DNA of 64,000 nucleotides from G942493375 sp942493375 (GCA_942493375.1 OW818698.1:4030001-4094000), one strand, 5' to 3'. Shown: positions 1-9,645, counted from the first letter of the stretch. Notes: generated by a model from the sequence alone, not told the origin. Made by a program: numbers and translations.

Positions 1-1
1 T

Positions 2-1036
2 GCTCAGGTTAAACTTCTCGATGCAAAATTAGTCTGGTCTGATCATCCTGCAACATATGGTTACTGGATATGTGATGAACCGGCCTCTGATAAGTTTGAG
101 AACATAGGTAAGGTTGTAGCATACCTGCGCAAACACGATCCAACGAAGCCTGCAGTAGTCAACCTGCTTCCAGTATTAGCTGTCCCGGACGGTGATGCAG
201 TTAAAGCTTACCGGGCAAATCTGAAGAAGTTTATAAATACCGTCAAACCTGACGTGCTCAGCTATGACTTCTACCCATTTATGGTCAAAGGGGATGGAGT
301 CTATTATTTTCTGAATTTAATGCTGATGCGCGAAGCGGCAATGAAGGCTGGTATACCGTTCATCAATATCACTCAGGCAATCGCCCACGAAAACCTGGGA
401 TACCGGTGGCCGACTGAACCCGAAATGCGCTGGCTTAGTTATACGACACTTGCATACGGAGGCCAGGGATTATCCTGGTATATCTACAACGACCGTCTGG
501 ATATCCCCGAATTGAGTGGTTTCTTCGCAGATACTCCTGATAGTAAGATTCCTAAGCCAAACTACTGGTGGGTATGTCGTATTAACCGGGATTTTGAGGC
601 TATTGCAACCGAATTACTCCCGCTTAAGTCTATTGAGGCTTATCATGTAGGGCCGCATGCGAAACTAGGAAATCTCAATGATGACAGGTGGAAATTCCTG
701 AAGGCTGATATCAAAGTGGACGAAGCTGCCTACTGGAATCGGCTGGTTGAACGCCATATTCCATATGGTGGAGTTGCTCTACCAGCAGACAGCCCATTCA
801 AAGTTGAGAATACCCACAACCTGTTGCTGGGGTGCTTTGGCAAGTCTGGTAAACAGATCAGCCACATGCTGGTAGTCAACCTGGACTACAAGGATCCTGT
901 AACAACAGTAATAACCGGTCCTGGACCATTGGACATTTTCCATTCCCCCACACGCAAGTGGATACAAAGTCCTGAAGACAACAGAGCAAAATTGAACCTT
1001 ACACCTGGTGGTGGAGTGTTAATCAGATTGAGATAG
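2..1036 (+). CDS. Secreted glycosidase-like protein, 5' truncated by window edge
   Basis: The reading frame is open from base 2 to the stop at 1034-1036, so the N terminus lies outside the window; about 344 residues are visible. It is a clear paralogue of the complete protein at 61993-63276. The two share the order HPA...Y.I.DEP, then LSYD.Y.F.....GD, then YTTLAYG.Q.LS.Y.YN, and a C-terminal beta-rich domain ending in PGGGVL.RL. The Asp-Glu-Pro segment after a beta-strand-like stretch resembles the acid/base position of clan GH-A TIM-barrel glycosidases, but I do not recognise a numbered GH family. It is followed 37 bp later by another glycosidase in the same direction and is probably the first visible gene of that operon. 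Substrate unknown. Confidence 0.75.
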   Translation, partial: AQVKLLDAKLVWSDHPATYGYWICDEPASDKFENIGKVVAYLRKHDPTKPAVVNLLPVLAVPDGDAVKAYRANLKKFINTVKPDVLSYDFYPFMVKGDGVYYFLNLMLMREAAMKAGIPFINITQAIAHENLGYRWPTEPEMRWLSYTTLAYGGQGLSWYIYNDRLDIPELSGFFADTPDSKIPKPNYWWVCRINRDFEAIATELLPLKSIEAYHVGPHAKLGNLNDDRWKFLKADIKVDEAAYWNRLVERHIPYGGVALPADSPFKVENTHNLLLGCFGKSGKQISHMLVVNLDYKDPVTTVITGPGPLDIFHSPTRKWIQSPEDNRAKLNLTPGGGVLIRLR

Positions 1037-1073
1037 AATTAAGTTCTATAACTGTTTCAGGAAAGGTTGTTGT

Positions 1074-3347
1074 ATGCGTTATTTACTGTTAATAATAACT
1101 GTATTACTGATGGCTCTACCATGTTTTTCACAGCCGTTTGCTACGTTTACTCCTGGGCAAGCCAATGGACTTGAGCTGATGGATGCTCCGGATGGACGCT
1201 TTGAGAGCTTGAGCTTTGAAGGCAGGGATGTAGTAAGGCTCAGTAAAGGAACTGTTCCTGAAAGCAGTTATCTGTATTTTCGTTTTTCAAAGCTTGTAAG
1301 GGACCAACTGGGTCCTGAAGTATATCTGGTGATATATTTCTATGATGACAATATGGGTTCTGTTGGATTGGAATACAACAGTGAGTCGCACGCATATACT
1401 CCGGGTGAAGGATTTTTTATAGTTCCATCAAATAGATGGGAACGTACAGTATTACATATAACAAATGCACAGTTCTCTGGACGCCAGAATGCCGGTGCTG
1501 ATTTCCGGTTATCGGATATAGGTCGAATGCTGCATCTGGCAAAAATTGAAGTGTATTTCGAAAAACCTGACACTGTAGCATCTCTCGATAACGACAGGTT
1601 ACTAAAATACATCAAGGCTAATCCTGTAGCCACTGACATGTTTTACACGTTCGGGAACGATGCAGATTCGTCTCGGGCTGCCTTCTTCAAAATGCTTGGG
1701 GTTACAAGTATAGAAAGCTACGTGAGCTGGGAATCAGTTGAAGGTGCAGGAGAGGGCAAGTGGGACTGGTCTAATTGGGATAAGCAGGTTGCAATTCTTA
1801 AGAATGCAGGTCTAAAATGGGTTCCATTTCTAATATTGAGCCCGGCATATTCGACACCAAACTGGTTCAGGCAATCAAAAGAGCATTTTCCATGCAGGTG
1901 TCTGGAGCATGGGACTGATAGCAAAATTGAATCACTCTGGAATCCGAACCTGCCTAAATGGATAGACCGGTTTATTGGAGAATTCGCAAAACGATACAAA
2001 GATTCCGGCGTTATTGAATCCGTGCTGCTGGGAATACAAGGTGATTTTGGTGAGGCCATATATTCCGTTAGTGGCGGAGGATGGACATTCAGCATACCCG
2101 GGGAATACCACAATCATGCCGGTTTTTGGTGCGATGACCCATATGCACTTGCCAGCTACAGAAATTTTCTAACAAAACGCTATAAAAGCGCCGCTGCATT
2201 AAATAAGTCCTGGAGAGAAAATTATACCTCTATCAATACCGTAGATTTTCCAGCACGTAGTGATAAGTTCGAGGAGTTCAAGAAAGCTGTTCCAACTGCT
2301 TCTGGTGGGACCAAGCGTCAGTGGATAGATTTTGTCGACTGGTATCGAGAATCGATGACAAACTGGGCTGACTGGTGGATGGGTATCACTCGCAAACACT
2401 TTCCAAATGATCCAATATACCTGTGCACTGGGGGAGATGCGCCTCCGGAACATGGTTCCAATTTTGCTGAGCAGTGCAGAGTTGCGGCAAAACATAAAGC
2501 CGGGGTCAGAATAACCAATGAAGCTTCTCATTATCCCAGCAACTTCATGATAACCAGATGGGTCGCATCTGCAGGCAAACATTATGGCGCTTATTTTGGT
2601 TTCGAACCTGCTGGAAACGAGGATGAAAACGGAATAATTGCCCGTATATATAACGCAACGGCATCGGGCGCCAATCAACTTCACGATTACAATCCAAATG
2701 TGATAAGTTCCAAAACGCGTTTGGAAACTCAGCAGAAACACTTCAAGTATCTGTTCCATGTTGAAAAACCGTTAGTGCCGGTAGCTTTGTGGTATCCCAA
2801 TGTGGCCCTTACGGTGCAGTGGGGTGGATTCCTTGAGCAAGCAGCTAAGCTCAGAGACTATACGGATCTTGACTATATAGATGAGTCGATGCTCCGAACA
2901 GGTGCTCTCAAGCACAGCAGAATCCTGGTCATTGCCTACGGCGTTATTATGGAGCCTGCTGACGCCAAACGCATAGCTGCCTGGATGAAAATGGGAGGTC
3001 GAGTCATCGTGATGGATGTACCAAAGATCGTGAGTGTTGAAGGCACATTGCAGCCAGAGAAGACTCTGTTTGGCAATACTCCGAAAGGCCGCAAACTTGG
3101 CAAAGGTGCAATTATCAGAGTGAGTGGCTGGGACACACTTGCCTCTGAACTTACGAAGACCCTCAAAGAGCTTCAACTTCCATCCCCTGAAGTCAAGGAA
3201 GACGGTGTTTTCGGTACTCAGATTGGTGGCAACAGATTCTTCTTCTTGAATACAAATAATGTTGAATCCAAAGTGAATGTCAGATACAAGGGTAGTGATG
3301 TTCCTGTAGTCGTCCAACCATCGACAATTACTGATATCAAGCTTTAA
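1074..3347 (+). CDS. Secreted GH42/GH14-like glycoside hydrolase
   Basis: 757 residues beginning with a Sec signal peptide (MRYLLLIITVLLMALPCFSQ). An N-terminal beta-sandwich-like region of about 170 residues precedes a TIM-barrel-like region that has the look of beta-galactosidase clan GH-A enzymes (YVSWESVEG, WVPFLILSPAYSTPNWF). A probable acid/base glutamate lies in GIQGDFGEA (about residue 324) and a candidate nucleophile in YFGFEPAGNEDE (about residue 510). The last ~150 residues resemble the beta-galactosidase trimerisation-type domain that follows such barrels. The start is supported by a purine-rich GGAAAGG shortly upstream. It is 14 bp from the next gene and belongs to a four-gene operon. 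Substrate is not predictable; a beta-galactoside or related oligosaccharide is an inference. Confidence 0.8.
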   Translation: MRYLLLIITVLLMALPCFSQPFATFTPGQANGLELMDAPDGRFESLSFEGRDVVRLSKGTVPESSYLYFRFSKLVRDQLGPEVYLVIYFYDDNMGSVGLEYNSESHAYTPGEGFFIVPSNRWERTVLHITNAQFSGRQNAGADFRLSDIGRMLHLAKIEVYFEKPDTVASLDNDRLLKYIKANPVATDMFYTFGNDADSSRAAFFKMLGVTSIESYVSWESVEGAGEGKWDWSNWDKQVAILKNAGLKWVPFLILSPAYSTPNWFRQSKEHFPCRCLEHGTDSKIESLWNPNLPKWIDRFIGEFAKRYKDSGVIESVLLGIQGDFGEAIYSVSGGGWTFSIPGEYHNHAGFWCDDPYALASYRNFLTKRYKSAAALNKSWRENYTSINTVDFPARSDKFEEFKKAVPTASGGTKRQWIDFVDWYRESMTNWADWWMGITRKHFPNDPIYLCTGGDAPPEHGSNFAEQCRVAAKHKAGVRITNEASHYPSNFMITRWVASAGKHYGAYFGFEPAGNEDENGIIARIYNATASGANQLHDYNPNVISSKTRLETQQKHFKYLFHVEKPLVPVALWYPNVALTVQWGGFLEQAAKLRDYTDLDYIDESMLRTGALKHSRILVIAYGVIMEPADAKRIAAWMKMGGRVIVMDVPKIVSVEGTLQPEKTLFGNTPKGRKLGKGAIIRVSGWDTLASELTKTLKELQLPSPEVKEDGVFGTQIGGNRFFFLNTNNVESKVNVRYKGSDVPVVVQPSTITDIKL

Positions 3348-3361
3348 ATGGAGAAACCTAA

Positions 3362-4168
3362 ATGAACAAGCTACTTGTCTTATTGATATTGCTATTCCTA
3401 ACCACTATATCCGTTACAAGTTATGCGGATGATCACGCAAGGAAACCATTCCCAAAGGGTGTGTGGACAAAGAACAGCCTTTATAAGTGCTATAGAGCCG
3501 ATTCAAAGATAATCCTGAATGGTGTGTTGGATGATGAGGCTTGGAAAAAGGCGCCTGTGATCTCGAATCTATGGCAGGCGGACTCCTGGGACTTTGCTGC
3601 TGAAAAACCAGTACCCGGTCATTTCGAGACTCAAAAGACCCGTGCCAGATTATTGTATGACGACAAATATATTTACATTGGAGCTGAACTCGATGACACA
3701 GATATACTGGGCATGACAACCGCGGACAACACCGATTTCGTAGAAGGCACTGACGATATATTTGAGGTTTTCTTCAAACCAGACCATAAAAAACCAGGTT
3801 ACTATGAGTTTAATTTATATCCGACTAATGCTATGAGGGATTTATTCCTTGCAAAACGCGGTGCCGGTAGTTATTTGCGATATCAGGACTATAATTCAGG
3901 AATGCAGTCGGAAGTAAAATTGGACGGCACACTGAATGACTGGCACGATGTTGATAAAGGTTGGTCACTGGAGATGAGAATCCCACTGGAAGCGTTTAAT
4001 GAGACTGGTGGAGGTCCAAAACCTGGTGACCGCTGGCAGTTCCTGGTAAGTCGTTACAACTATGCCTATCAGCTTCCCTATGGATCAGAAGTAGTCCAGA
4101 TGGTTGCAATGTATAGGACAACATTCCACCTGTATGAGGCCTATCCAACTATTGAGTTTGTAAAATGA
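3362..4168 (+). CDS. Secreted CBM9-like carbohydrate-binding protein
   Basis: 268 residues with a signal peptide (MNKLLVLLILLFLTTISVTSYA). The body matches the family 9 carbohydrate-binding/DOMON-like pattern: LNGVLDDEAWKKAP, then ARLLYDDKYIYIGAELDD, then DDIFEVFFKP, then YYEFNLYPTNAMRD, then WSLEMRIPLEAF and GDRWQFLVSRYNY. Such domains bind reducing ends of sugars or occur as stand-alone periplasmic proteins. There is no catalytic domain. It sits 14 bp downstream of a glycosidase and 12 bp upstream of another, with a GGAG ribosome binding site in the gap, so it is very likely co-transcribed and acts with them on exported glycan. Confidence 0.85.
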   Translation: MNKLLVLLILLFLTTISVTSYADDHARKPFPKGVWTKNSLYKCYRADSKIILNGVLDDEAWKKAPVISNLWQADSWDFAAEKPVPGHFETQKTRARLLYDDKYIYIGAELDDTDILGMTTADNTDFVEGTDDIFEVFFKPDHKKPGYYEFNLYPTNAMRDLFLAKRGAGSYLRYQDYNSGMQSEVKLDGTLNDWHDVDKGWSLEMRIPLEAFNETGGGPKPGDRWQFLVSRYNYAYQLPYGSEVVQMVAMYRTTFHLYEAYPTIEFVK

Positions 4169-4180
4169 AAGGTATTCAGT

Positions 4181-6289
4181 ATGCAAGATTATAGACTGGT
4201 CACTCGGCGCCTGTTCTGCGATTGGCAGATGCCTGATTTTCTGCCTGAGGTTTATCTGGACGTTGAGTTATTTGTAGATAAAATGGTTGAGATCGGCGCT
4301 ATGTCGATAGACTTTTGCAGCAAGAGTGCATTTGGGAACTGTCTTTATCCCTCTAAAGTAGGATTTTCCAACAAAGCTATTCAGGGAGATGGAGATATCT
4401 TTGGCAGGATGTGCAATACGGCAAAATCCAAAGGCATTGAAGTATTTGCCTATTATAATATGCTTTTGGATGATGCTATGGGGGCAGTGCATCCGGAATG
4501 GATGCAGGTCGATCGGAATGGCAACCCTCTGGAATTTGAACACTACAAAATGTTCTGCATGAATTCCCCCTATCGTGAGCACGCATTTGCACATATGCGG
4601 GAAATCGCCTCGCTGTATCCACTAGACGGTTTCAACCTGGACATCCAGTATTTCCATGCGTCAGGTTGCTTCTGTGATTGGTGCAAAAGCAAATTCAGAG
4701 AACGTTTTGGATATGATCTTGATGTTGATAAATTCTCTGAGATGCAGAATTGGATTGATTTACATTCTTTCCAAAGGGATAGCCGCAAAGATTTTATCTG
4801 GAATGCAATGGATAAGGCTCTGGAGATTCGACCTGACCTGCTCTGGTACTGGAACCATTCAGGATTCTTCAATGATGATTCTAAACTAGATTCACGAGCA
4901 ACAATACTTGCCACAGAAGTGCATCCACCTGATTATATGGGCAGCGCTGTCAAAGCGAAATGGATACAGTCCTCCGGTAAGCCTATCATGTTTTACATGC
5001 CGGAATCTATCGGCAGTTGGGGGCATTGGAGTATAACTACGCCAGGAACTCTTAAGGGAATGTGTGCTCTTGCGCTGGCACACGGGGGAGCAGTTACATG
5101 CAACCACGTTGCGCCTCCTTGCGGTGACTACAGGGGCAAGGTATCACCTGCTGTATATGAGTTACTCAGTGAAGTTATGGGTTGGATAAAGCAGCGAGAA
5201 GAACTATGCCAGGGTAAACAGACAGTCCCTGTCACAGCGGTTCTGCACTCAGCTGAAAATGTTGCGCTGGATGATGCATTCCGGTTGGCTGGAGAGAACG
5301 GAGGTTCTGTTGTTGCCAATAAGGCTCTGGGAATACAGAACTCTATTCTGGCGGCAACGGTCATGGTCGACAGCCATGTGCCTGTAGATTTCCTGTATAA
5401 CGAGGATTCGCTGGATAGACTCAGCGATTATGAGGCATTAATTCTACCGAATGCCGGATATATGACAGACAGCTTTGCTGACAGAATCCGTGAGTATTCA
5501 GCTGCTGGTGGAAATGTTATCGCCACGTATAATACCTCTCTGCTGGATTCGCAGGCAAACGAACGAGACAATTTCTTGTTGGCTGATCTATTCGGAGCGG
5601 ATTTCCGGAAATACTCTGATTATTCGCTGGCCTATGTAGACAAATTTATAGATGAGTTCGGTAATAAAATCCCGAAAATGCCGCTTCTTATGAAAGATGC
5701 GGACTACCAGCTGAACTCCCTGCATAGACCGATCTACTGCAGTTTGAGACCGGGAGCAAAATCCGTTGCTACATTTACGGAGCCGATAATTGAATCGGAC
5801 TGGAAAAGTGGATACCACATCTATCACGACCACGCTCCTCCCGGTACATGCACAGGCTGGCCAGCGGTGATTATCAACCAATATGGCAAGGGTAAGTGCG
5901 CATTCCTGCCTTTCCCGTTCCTCCAGGCCTATGGAATGCAGCCCAACCCCTGGTACCGGCAGTTGATGTTGAATATACTCGGACATATGGGTGTTCCAAA
6001 CAAAATCAGTTATGAGGCATCCCCAGCGATTCAATTGACGGCTACTCAGGATGACAAAGGCTGGCTGATCCACCTGATAAAGATGCTGAAAGAGACTAAT
6101 TCGATGTTTCTCGATGAAGTAACACCGTCAGGTCAAGTAAGTGTCACTGTCAAACCAGGATGGCAGACAGGTTCTGTGGTTAACGCTGTGACCGGAGAAC
6201 CAATAGCTTTTAGTGGTGAGAACGGAACCGTCAGCTTTACTGTTTCCGGAGTAGCAGATTACGATATAATCAGGATAAACAAAGGCTGA
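4181..6289 (+). CDS. Putative glycoside hydrolase (GHL6-like barrel with beta-galactosidase trimerisation-like domain)
   Basis: 702 residues and no signal peptide, so probably cytoplasmic, unlike the two genes before it. The first ~330 residues form a barrel of the hypothetical glycosyl hydrolase 6 type: AYYNMLLDDAMGAVHPEWM, FCMNSPYREHAF, LDGFNLDIQYFHASGCFCDWC. The CxCDWC cluster near residue 166 resembles the cysteine motif seen after the barrel strand in GH42 and GHL6 proteins. Residues ~380-600 look like a Rossmann-like beta-galactosidase trimerisation domain (LPNAGYMTDSFADRIREY), and the tail is beta-rich. An AAAGG site precedes the ATG. It is the last gene of the operon, with a hairpin terminator 31 bp after the stop. 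Confidence 0.78.
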   Translation: MQDYRLVTRRLFCDWQMPDFLPEVYLDVELFVDKMVEIGAMSIDFCSKSAFGNCLYPSKVGFSNKAIQGDGDIFGRMCNTAKSKGIEVFAYYNMLLDDAMGAVHPEWMQVDRNGNPLEFEHYKMFCMNSPYREHAFAHMREIASLYPLDGFNLDIQYFHASGCFCDWCKSKFRERFGYDLDVDKFSEMQNWIDLHSFQRDSRKDFIWNAMDKALEIRPDLLWYWNHSGFFNDDSKLDSRATILATEVHPPDYMGSAVKAKWIQSSGKPIMFYMPESIGSWGHWSITTPGTLKGMCALALAHGGAVTCNHVAPPCGDYRGKVSPAVYELLSEVMGWIKQREELCQGKQTVPVTAVLHSAENVALDDAFRLAGENGGSVVANKALGIQNSILAATVMVDSHVPVDFLYNEDSLDRLSDYEALILPNAGYMTDSFADRIREYSAAGGNVIATYNTSLLDSQANERDNFLLADLFGADFRKYSDYSLAYVDKFIDEFGNKIPKMPLLMKDADYQLNSLHRPIYCSLRPGAKSVATFTEPIIESDWKSGYHIYHDHAPPGTCTGWPAVIINQYGKGKCAFLPFPFLQAYGMQPNPWYRQLMLNILGHMGVPNKISYEASPAIQLTATQDDKGWLIHLIKMLKETNSMFLDEVTPSGQVSVTVKPGWQTGSVVNAVTGEPIAFSGENGTVSFTVSGVADYDIIRINKG

Positions 6290-6319
6290 CTGCATACGAT
6301 CTATATATAGGAATTTCAT

Positions 6320-6356
6320 ACCTGGCAGGTTGTTTTCGACCCGCCGGGTATTTTTT
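6320..6356 (+). terminator. Rho-independent terminator of the first glycosidase operon
   Basis: An 11-bp stem (6320-6330 with 6339-6349, one A-C mismatch and one G-T pair) with an 8-base loop is followed by TTTTTT at 6351-6356. It lies 31 bp after the stop codon of the 702-residue gene. Confidence 0.85.
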
Positions 6357-6388
6357 GTGCCTGGATAAAAATATTTTTCTAAAAACTG

Positions 6389-6417
6389 TTGACCACTAGT
6401 AGTGAACAGGGTATAAT
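6389..6417 (+). promoter_or_regulatory. Sigma-70 promoter with internal palindrome
   Basis: TTGACC (6389-6394), 17 bp, TATAAT (6412-6417): a near-consensus promoter 45-50 bp upstream of the small HTH gene. Inside the spacer a perfect inverted repeat CACTA-G-TAGTG (6394-6404) overlaps the last base of the -35 box, an ideal place for a repressor. That the HTH protein binds it is inference. Confidence 0.75.
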
Positions 6418-6464
6418 ATCAGATAGAACATATGTGCTATCTGCTGTAGAGGGAGGTAAGTGTG

Positions 6465-6911
6465 ATGCTGATTTGGTCGGAATGCAGGAGAAAACATTTG
6501 GCACGAGTACATAAAGAAAGGATGGCTGACAATCTACTCAGGTCTGCAGGAGCAATTTGTTATTACGGTGGGACCTGGACCCAGGCACAACTGAATAGGA
6601 AGATCAGAGAGCAGGATAGTTATCTGCCGGATATCGAAGTTAAGAACTGCTGTGATGCAGATGACATGGTTTTCAGTTCAATGTACACTCGGTTGGCAAA
6701 AGCAGCAAAATTAAACCCGCTGTATACCGAGGTGTTTCAAATGCACATCAATGGGTTCTCAGGAAACGAGATCAGCCGGGCTCTGAAAATCGGTCGACTC
6801 AGAACATTTAGAATCGTCTCAAGATGCAAGTATAAACTGCAAAAGGTATATCAATCGGATCCATATGCAGGTTGGTACAACGTCTATCTTAGTGAGATCA
6901 ATCGGCATTAG
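6465..6911 (+). CDS. Small HTH protein resembling sigma-70 region 4
   Basis: About 148 residues. I prefer the ATG at 6465 over the GTG at 6462 because GGGAGGT (6451-6457) then has a 7-base spacing. The C-terminal half (LNPLYTEVFQMHINGFSG, then NEISRALKIG, then FRIVSRCKYKL) reads like the helix-turn-helix of sigma region 4 or LuxR-type DNA-binding domains. The N-terminal half is basic, then contains WTQAQLNRKIREQ and two adjacent cysteines, and matches no family I know. It is a single-gene unit with a strong own promoter between two terminator-like hairpins. It could be a small DNA-binding regulator or a degenerate ECF-like factor. No target is visible apart from the palindrome in its own promoter. 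Confidence 0.6.
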   Translation: MLIWSECRRKHLARVHKERMADNLLRSAGAICYYGGTWTQAQLNRKIREQDSYLPDIEVKNCCDADDMVFSSMYTRLAKAAKLNPLYTEVFQMHINGFSGNEISRALKIGRLRTFRIVSRCKYKLQKVYQSDPYAGWYNVYLSEINRH

Positions 6912-6934
6912 GATTGAATGTTAAATGCACGTAT

Positions 6935-6975
6935 GCGTATTCCGTTCATGCTGAGTAAGCACGAACGGAATACGC
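6935..6975. terminator. Long perfect hairpin between convergent genes
   Basis: A 13-bp perfect inverted repeat (GCGTATTCCGTTC at 6935-6947; complement at 6963-6975) encloses, after one mismatch, a further 4-bp TGCT/AGCA stem and a GAGTA loop. It lies 23 bp after the HTH gene and 24 bp from the end of adhE, so it may terminate both. There is no strong T-tract, so factor-independent termination is uncertain. Confidence 0.6.
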
Positions 6976-6999
6976 TGACAGTTATGTTATTATCGAATA

Positions 7000-9645
7000 C
7001 TAACCCGCATCGCCATATGCCTGGATGAGTATCGCCTTAAGTTCCTCTACCAGGGGATACCTGGGGTTGGCGCCAGTGCATTGGTCATCAAATGCGTTCA
7101 AGGCCATTTCATCCAGCCTGGCAATATACTCAGCCTTGTTGACTCCAGCTTCAGCAAAGCTGCCCGGAATATGCAGGCTTTCTCTCAGTTCATCAATTGC
7201 TTTCGCCAGACTCTCTACTCCCTGTTGAGGAGTATCAGCTGCTAAGCCAAGGAAACGTGCAATTTCCTGATATTTCTTGTCAGCTACCGGATATTCGTAT
7301 TTCGGATATGCCGTATATTTAGTTGGAGTTGCCGCATTGTAACGAATCACATGCGGAAGCAGGATCGCATTTGCTCTGCCGTGCGGCACATGGAACAGAC
7401 CTCCGATTTTGTGTGCCAAGCTGTGATTTATGCCCAGGAATGCATTAGTAAATGCCATACCGGCCATACAACTTGCATTGTGCATCTTCTCACGTGCTTT
7501 CTGGTTTTTCGGGTCTTCATATGCTATCGGGAGATACTTGAACAATATCTTAGCCGACTGCAGCGCAAGTGCATCCGTATAATCACTTGCCAGCACCGAT
7601 ACATATGCCTCTACTGCATGCGACAGCACATCCATTCCTGTATCTGCTGTATCAGACCTTGGCACCGAATACGTCAGCTCCGGATCGAGAATGGCGATAT
7701 CCGGTGTCAGTTCGTAGTCTGCCAATGGATATTTGATACCGGTCTCACTGTCTGTTATAACAGCGAATGCGGTAACTTCCGAACCTGTTCCGGAGGTCGT
7801 CGGTATGGCCACAAATATCGATTTCTTGCCCAGATGAGGGAACTGCATAGCCCTCTTTCGTATATCTACAAACCGTAGAGCCAGGTCTTCAAACTTGATG
7901 TCCGGATGCTCATAGAACAGCCACATTCCTTTGGCAGCGTCTATGGGAGAGCCTCCTCCGAATGCCACAATGGTATCCGGCTGGAATCTGCGCATTAGTT
8001 CAACTCCCCGATAAACGGTCTCTGTGGTGGGATCTGGCTCAACCTGGCTGAACACAGCCGTCTCCACACCGGCCTGGGCTAAATAGTCCTCGACCTTTCG
8101 AACTAGACCAAGCTTTACCATCGTGGGGTCAGTGACGATGACCGCACGACTCCGCTTGATATTGCGCAGATATTCCAGACATCCTTTTTCGAAGTAAATC
8201 TTGGGTGGGATTTTGAACCACTTCATATTCACACGTCTCTTGCTCTGTCTCTTGATATTCAGAAGGTTCTTAACAGTTACATTCTCGGATGTCGAGTTGC
8301 CTCCAAAGGCTCCACACCCAAGAGTCAGAGATGGGTCCATCCGGTTGTATATGTCTCCAATCGCGCCAAGGCTGGTAGGGACGTTCTCAAGAATCCGGCT
8401 GGTCTTCACTCTCCGTCCAAACTCTGCTATAACCACCGGATCACTGGAGAAAATACCTGCCGAGTGTCCCATTCCACCAAAATGTACAAGAGCATCGCAG
8501 ATATCTATAGCCTCTGTCGTGTTCTTTGCTCTATAGAACCCCAGTATCGGCGAGAGTTTCTCTCTGCTGAGCGGTTCTTCAGGTCCGACGCATTTTAGTT
8601 TAGCAATCAATATCTTGGTGCCTTCAGGAACAGTAAATCCAGCGATCTGAGCAATCTTGCCTGCGGGTTGTCCGACCACAGCACTGCTCATTGTTCCTTT
8701 TGCTTCATCAATCGCCACTCTCTGCGCCTGCCTGGTTTCATCGGGATTTAGAATGTAAGCACCCTGTGCTTCAAATCTCGCCAATACAGTATCGGCAATC
8801 TCTTCATCGACTACTACCGACTGCTCCGAAGCGCAGATTGTACCGTTGTCGAAAGTTTTCGAGAGAATTATGTCATTGACTGCCATATTGATATTTGCAG
8901 TCTTTTCAATATATACAGGCACATTTCCAGGTCCCACCCCGATAGCAGGTTTGCCCGAACTGTATGCAGCCCTCACCATTCCTGCTCCGCCAGTTGCAAG
9001 TATCAGAGATACTCCAGGATGTTTGATCAGGGCATTGGTATTCTCAATTGAAGGCACGCTTACCCACTGCACACAGTTTTCCGGTGCACCAGCCGAAACT
9101 GCAGCATCAAGCATTATCTTCGCCGCCGCGGCACTCGAGTTCTGGGCTTTAGGATGGAACGCAAAGATTATAGGGTTTCTGGTCTTTATAGCAATCAAAG
9201 CCTTGAACATTGTAGTAGAGGTCGGGTTGGTTACCGGGGTAATTGCCGCGATAACTCCCACCGGGTCAGCAATCTCTACGATACCTTCCTCAATGTCTTC
9301 AGCAATTATTCCAACGGTCTTCTCGTCCTTGATGTCGTGATAGACATATTCGGTGGAGAACAGGTTCTTGGTGACTTTGTCTTCAAACACTCCCATCCCG
9401 GTCTCATCTACAGCCATCCGGGCAAGGGTCAGTCTTTGTGCCACGCCGGATAAAGCCATTGCCTTTACAACTGTATCGATTTGGACCTGGTTCATGTTTT
9501 CCAGTGCAGTCAGTGCAGTCTGGGCTTTACCAACCAGGTGATCGATTTCAGTCATTTCGCTACCGGACTTAAGTGAAATCTCGGGCGCCTTGCATGCGCT
9601 GGTAGGTTGGGGATCAATCTGTGTTTTGATTTTCGTAGCAGCCAT
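7000..9645 (-). CDS. adhE: Bifunctional acetaldehyde-CoA/alcohol dehydrogenase AdhE
   Basis: 881 residues from the ATG at 9645 (MAATKIKTQ), chosen because a perfect AGGAGG sits 8 bases upstream; the frame extends 18 codons further but without a site. The N-terminal aldehyde dehydrogenase half reduces acetyl-CoA to acetaldehyde, with the catalytic cysteine in DNGTICASEQ (about residue 271). The C-terminal iron-dependent alcohol dehydrogenase half (FGGGSPIDAAKGMW, DVLSHAVEAYVS, INHSLAHKIGG, PHGRANAILLPH) reduces it to ethanol using NADH. Length and domain order match the family, with a slightly extended N terminus. It is a central fermentation enzyme, implying anaerobic or microaerobic growth. 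It is transcribed alone from a good promoter at 9750-9778. Confidence 0.97.
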   Translation of the reverse strand: MAATKIKTQIDPQPTSACKAPEISLKSGSEMTEIDHLVGKAQTALTALENMNQVQIDTVVKAMALSGVAQRLTLARMAVDETGMGVFEDKVTKNLFSTEYVYHDIKDEKTVGIIAEDIEEGIVEIADPVGVIAAITPVTNPTSTTMFKALIAIKTRNPIIFAFHPKAQNSSAAAAKIMLDAAVSAGAPENCVQWVSVPSIENTNALIKHPGVSLILATGGAGMVRAAYSSGKPAIGVGPGNVPVYIEKTANINMAVNDIILSKTFDNGTICASEQSVVVDEEIADTVLARFEAQGAYILNPDETRQAQRVAIDEAKGTMSSAVVGQPAGKIAQIAGFTVPEGTKILIAKLKCVGPEEPLSREKLSPILGFYRAKNTTEAIDICDALVHFGGMGHSAGIFSSDPVVIAEFGRRVKTSRILENVPTSLGAIGDIYNRMDPSLTLGCGAFGGNSTSENVTVKNLLNIKRQSKRRVNMKWFKIPPKIYFEKGCLEYLRNIKRSRAVIVTDPTMVKLGLVRKVEDYLAQAGVETAVFSQVEPDPTTETVYRGVELMRRFQPDTIVAFGGGSPIDAAKGMWLFYEHPDIKFEDLALRFVDIRKRAMQFPHLGKKSIFVAIPTTSGTGSEVTAFAVITDSETGIKYPLADYELTPDIAILDPELTYSVPRSDTADTGMDVLSHAVEAYVSVLASDYTDALALQSAKILFKYLPIAYEDPKNQKAREKMHNASCMAGMAFTNAFLGINHSLAHKIGGLFHVPHGRANAILLPHVIRYNAATPTKYTAYPKYEYPVADKKYQEIARFLGLAADTPQQGVESLAKAIDELRESLHIPGSFAEAGVNKAEYIARLDEMALNAFDDQCTGANPRYPLVEELKAILIQAYGDAG

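Noticed and set aside
2199..2759. 186-codon minus-strand ORF
   Set aside because: Shadow of the GH42-like gene with no domain signal.
7351..7878. 175-codon plus-strand ORF inside adhE
   Set aside because: Antisense shadow: Cys/His/Arg-rich composition and no ribosome site; adhE on the other strand is certain.
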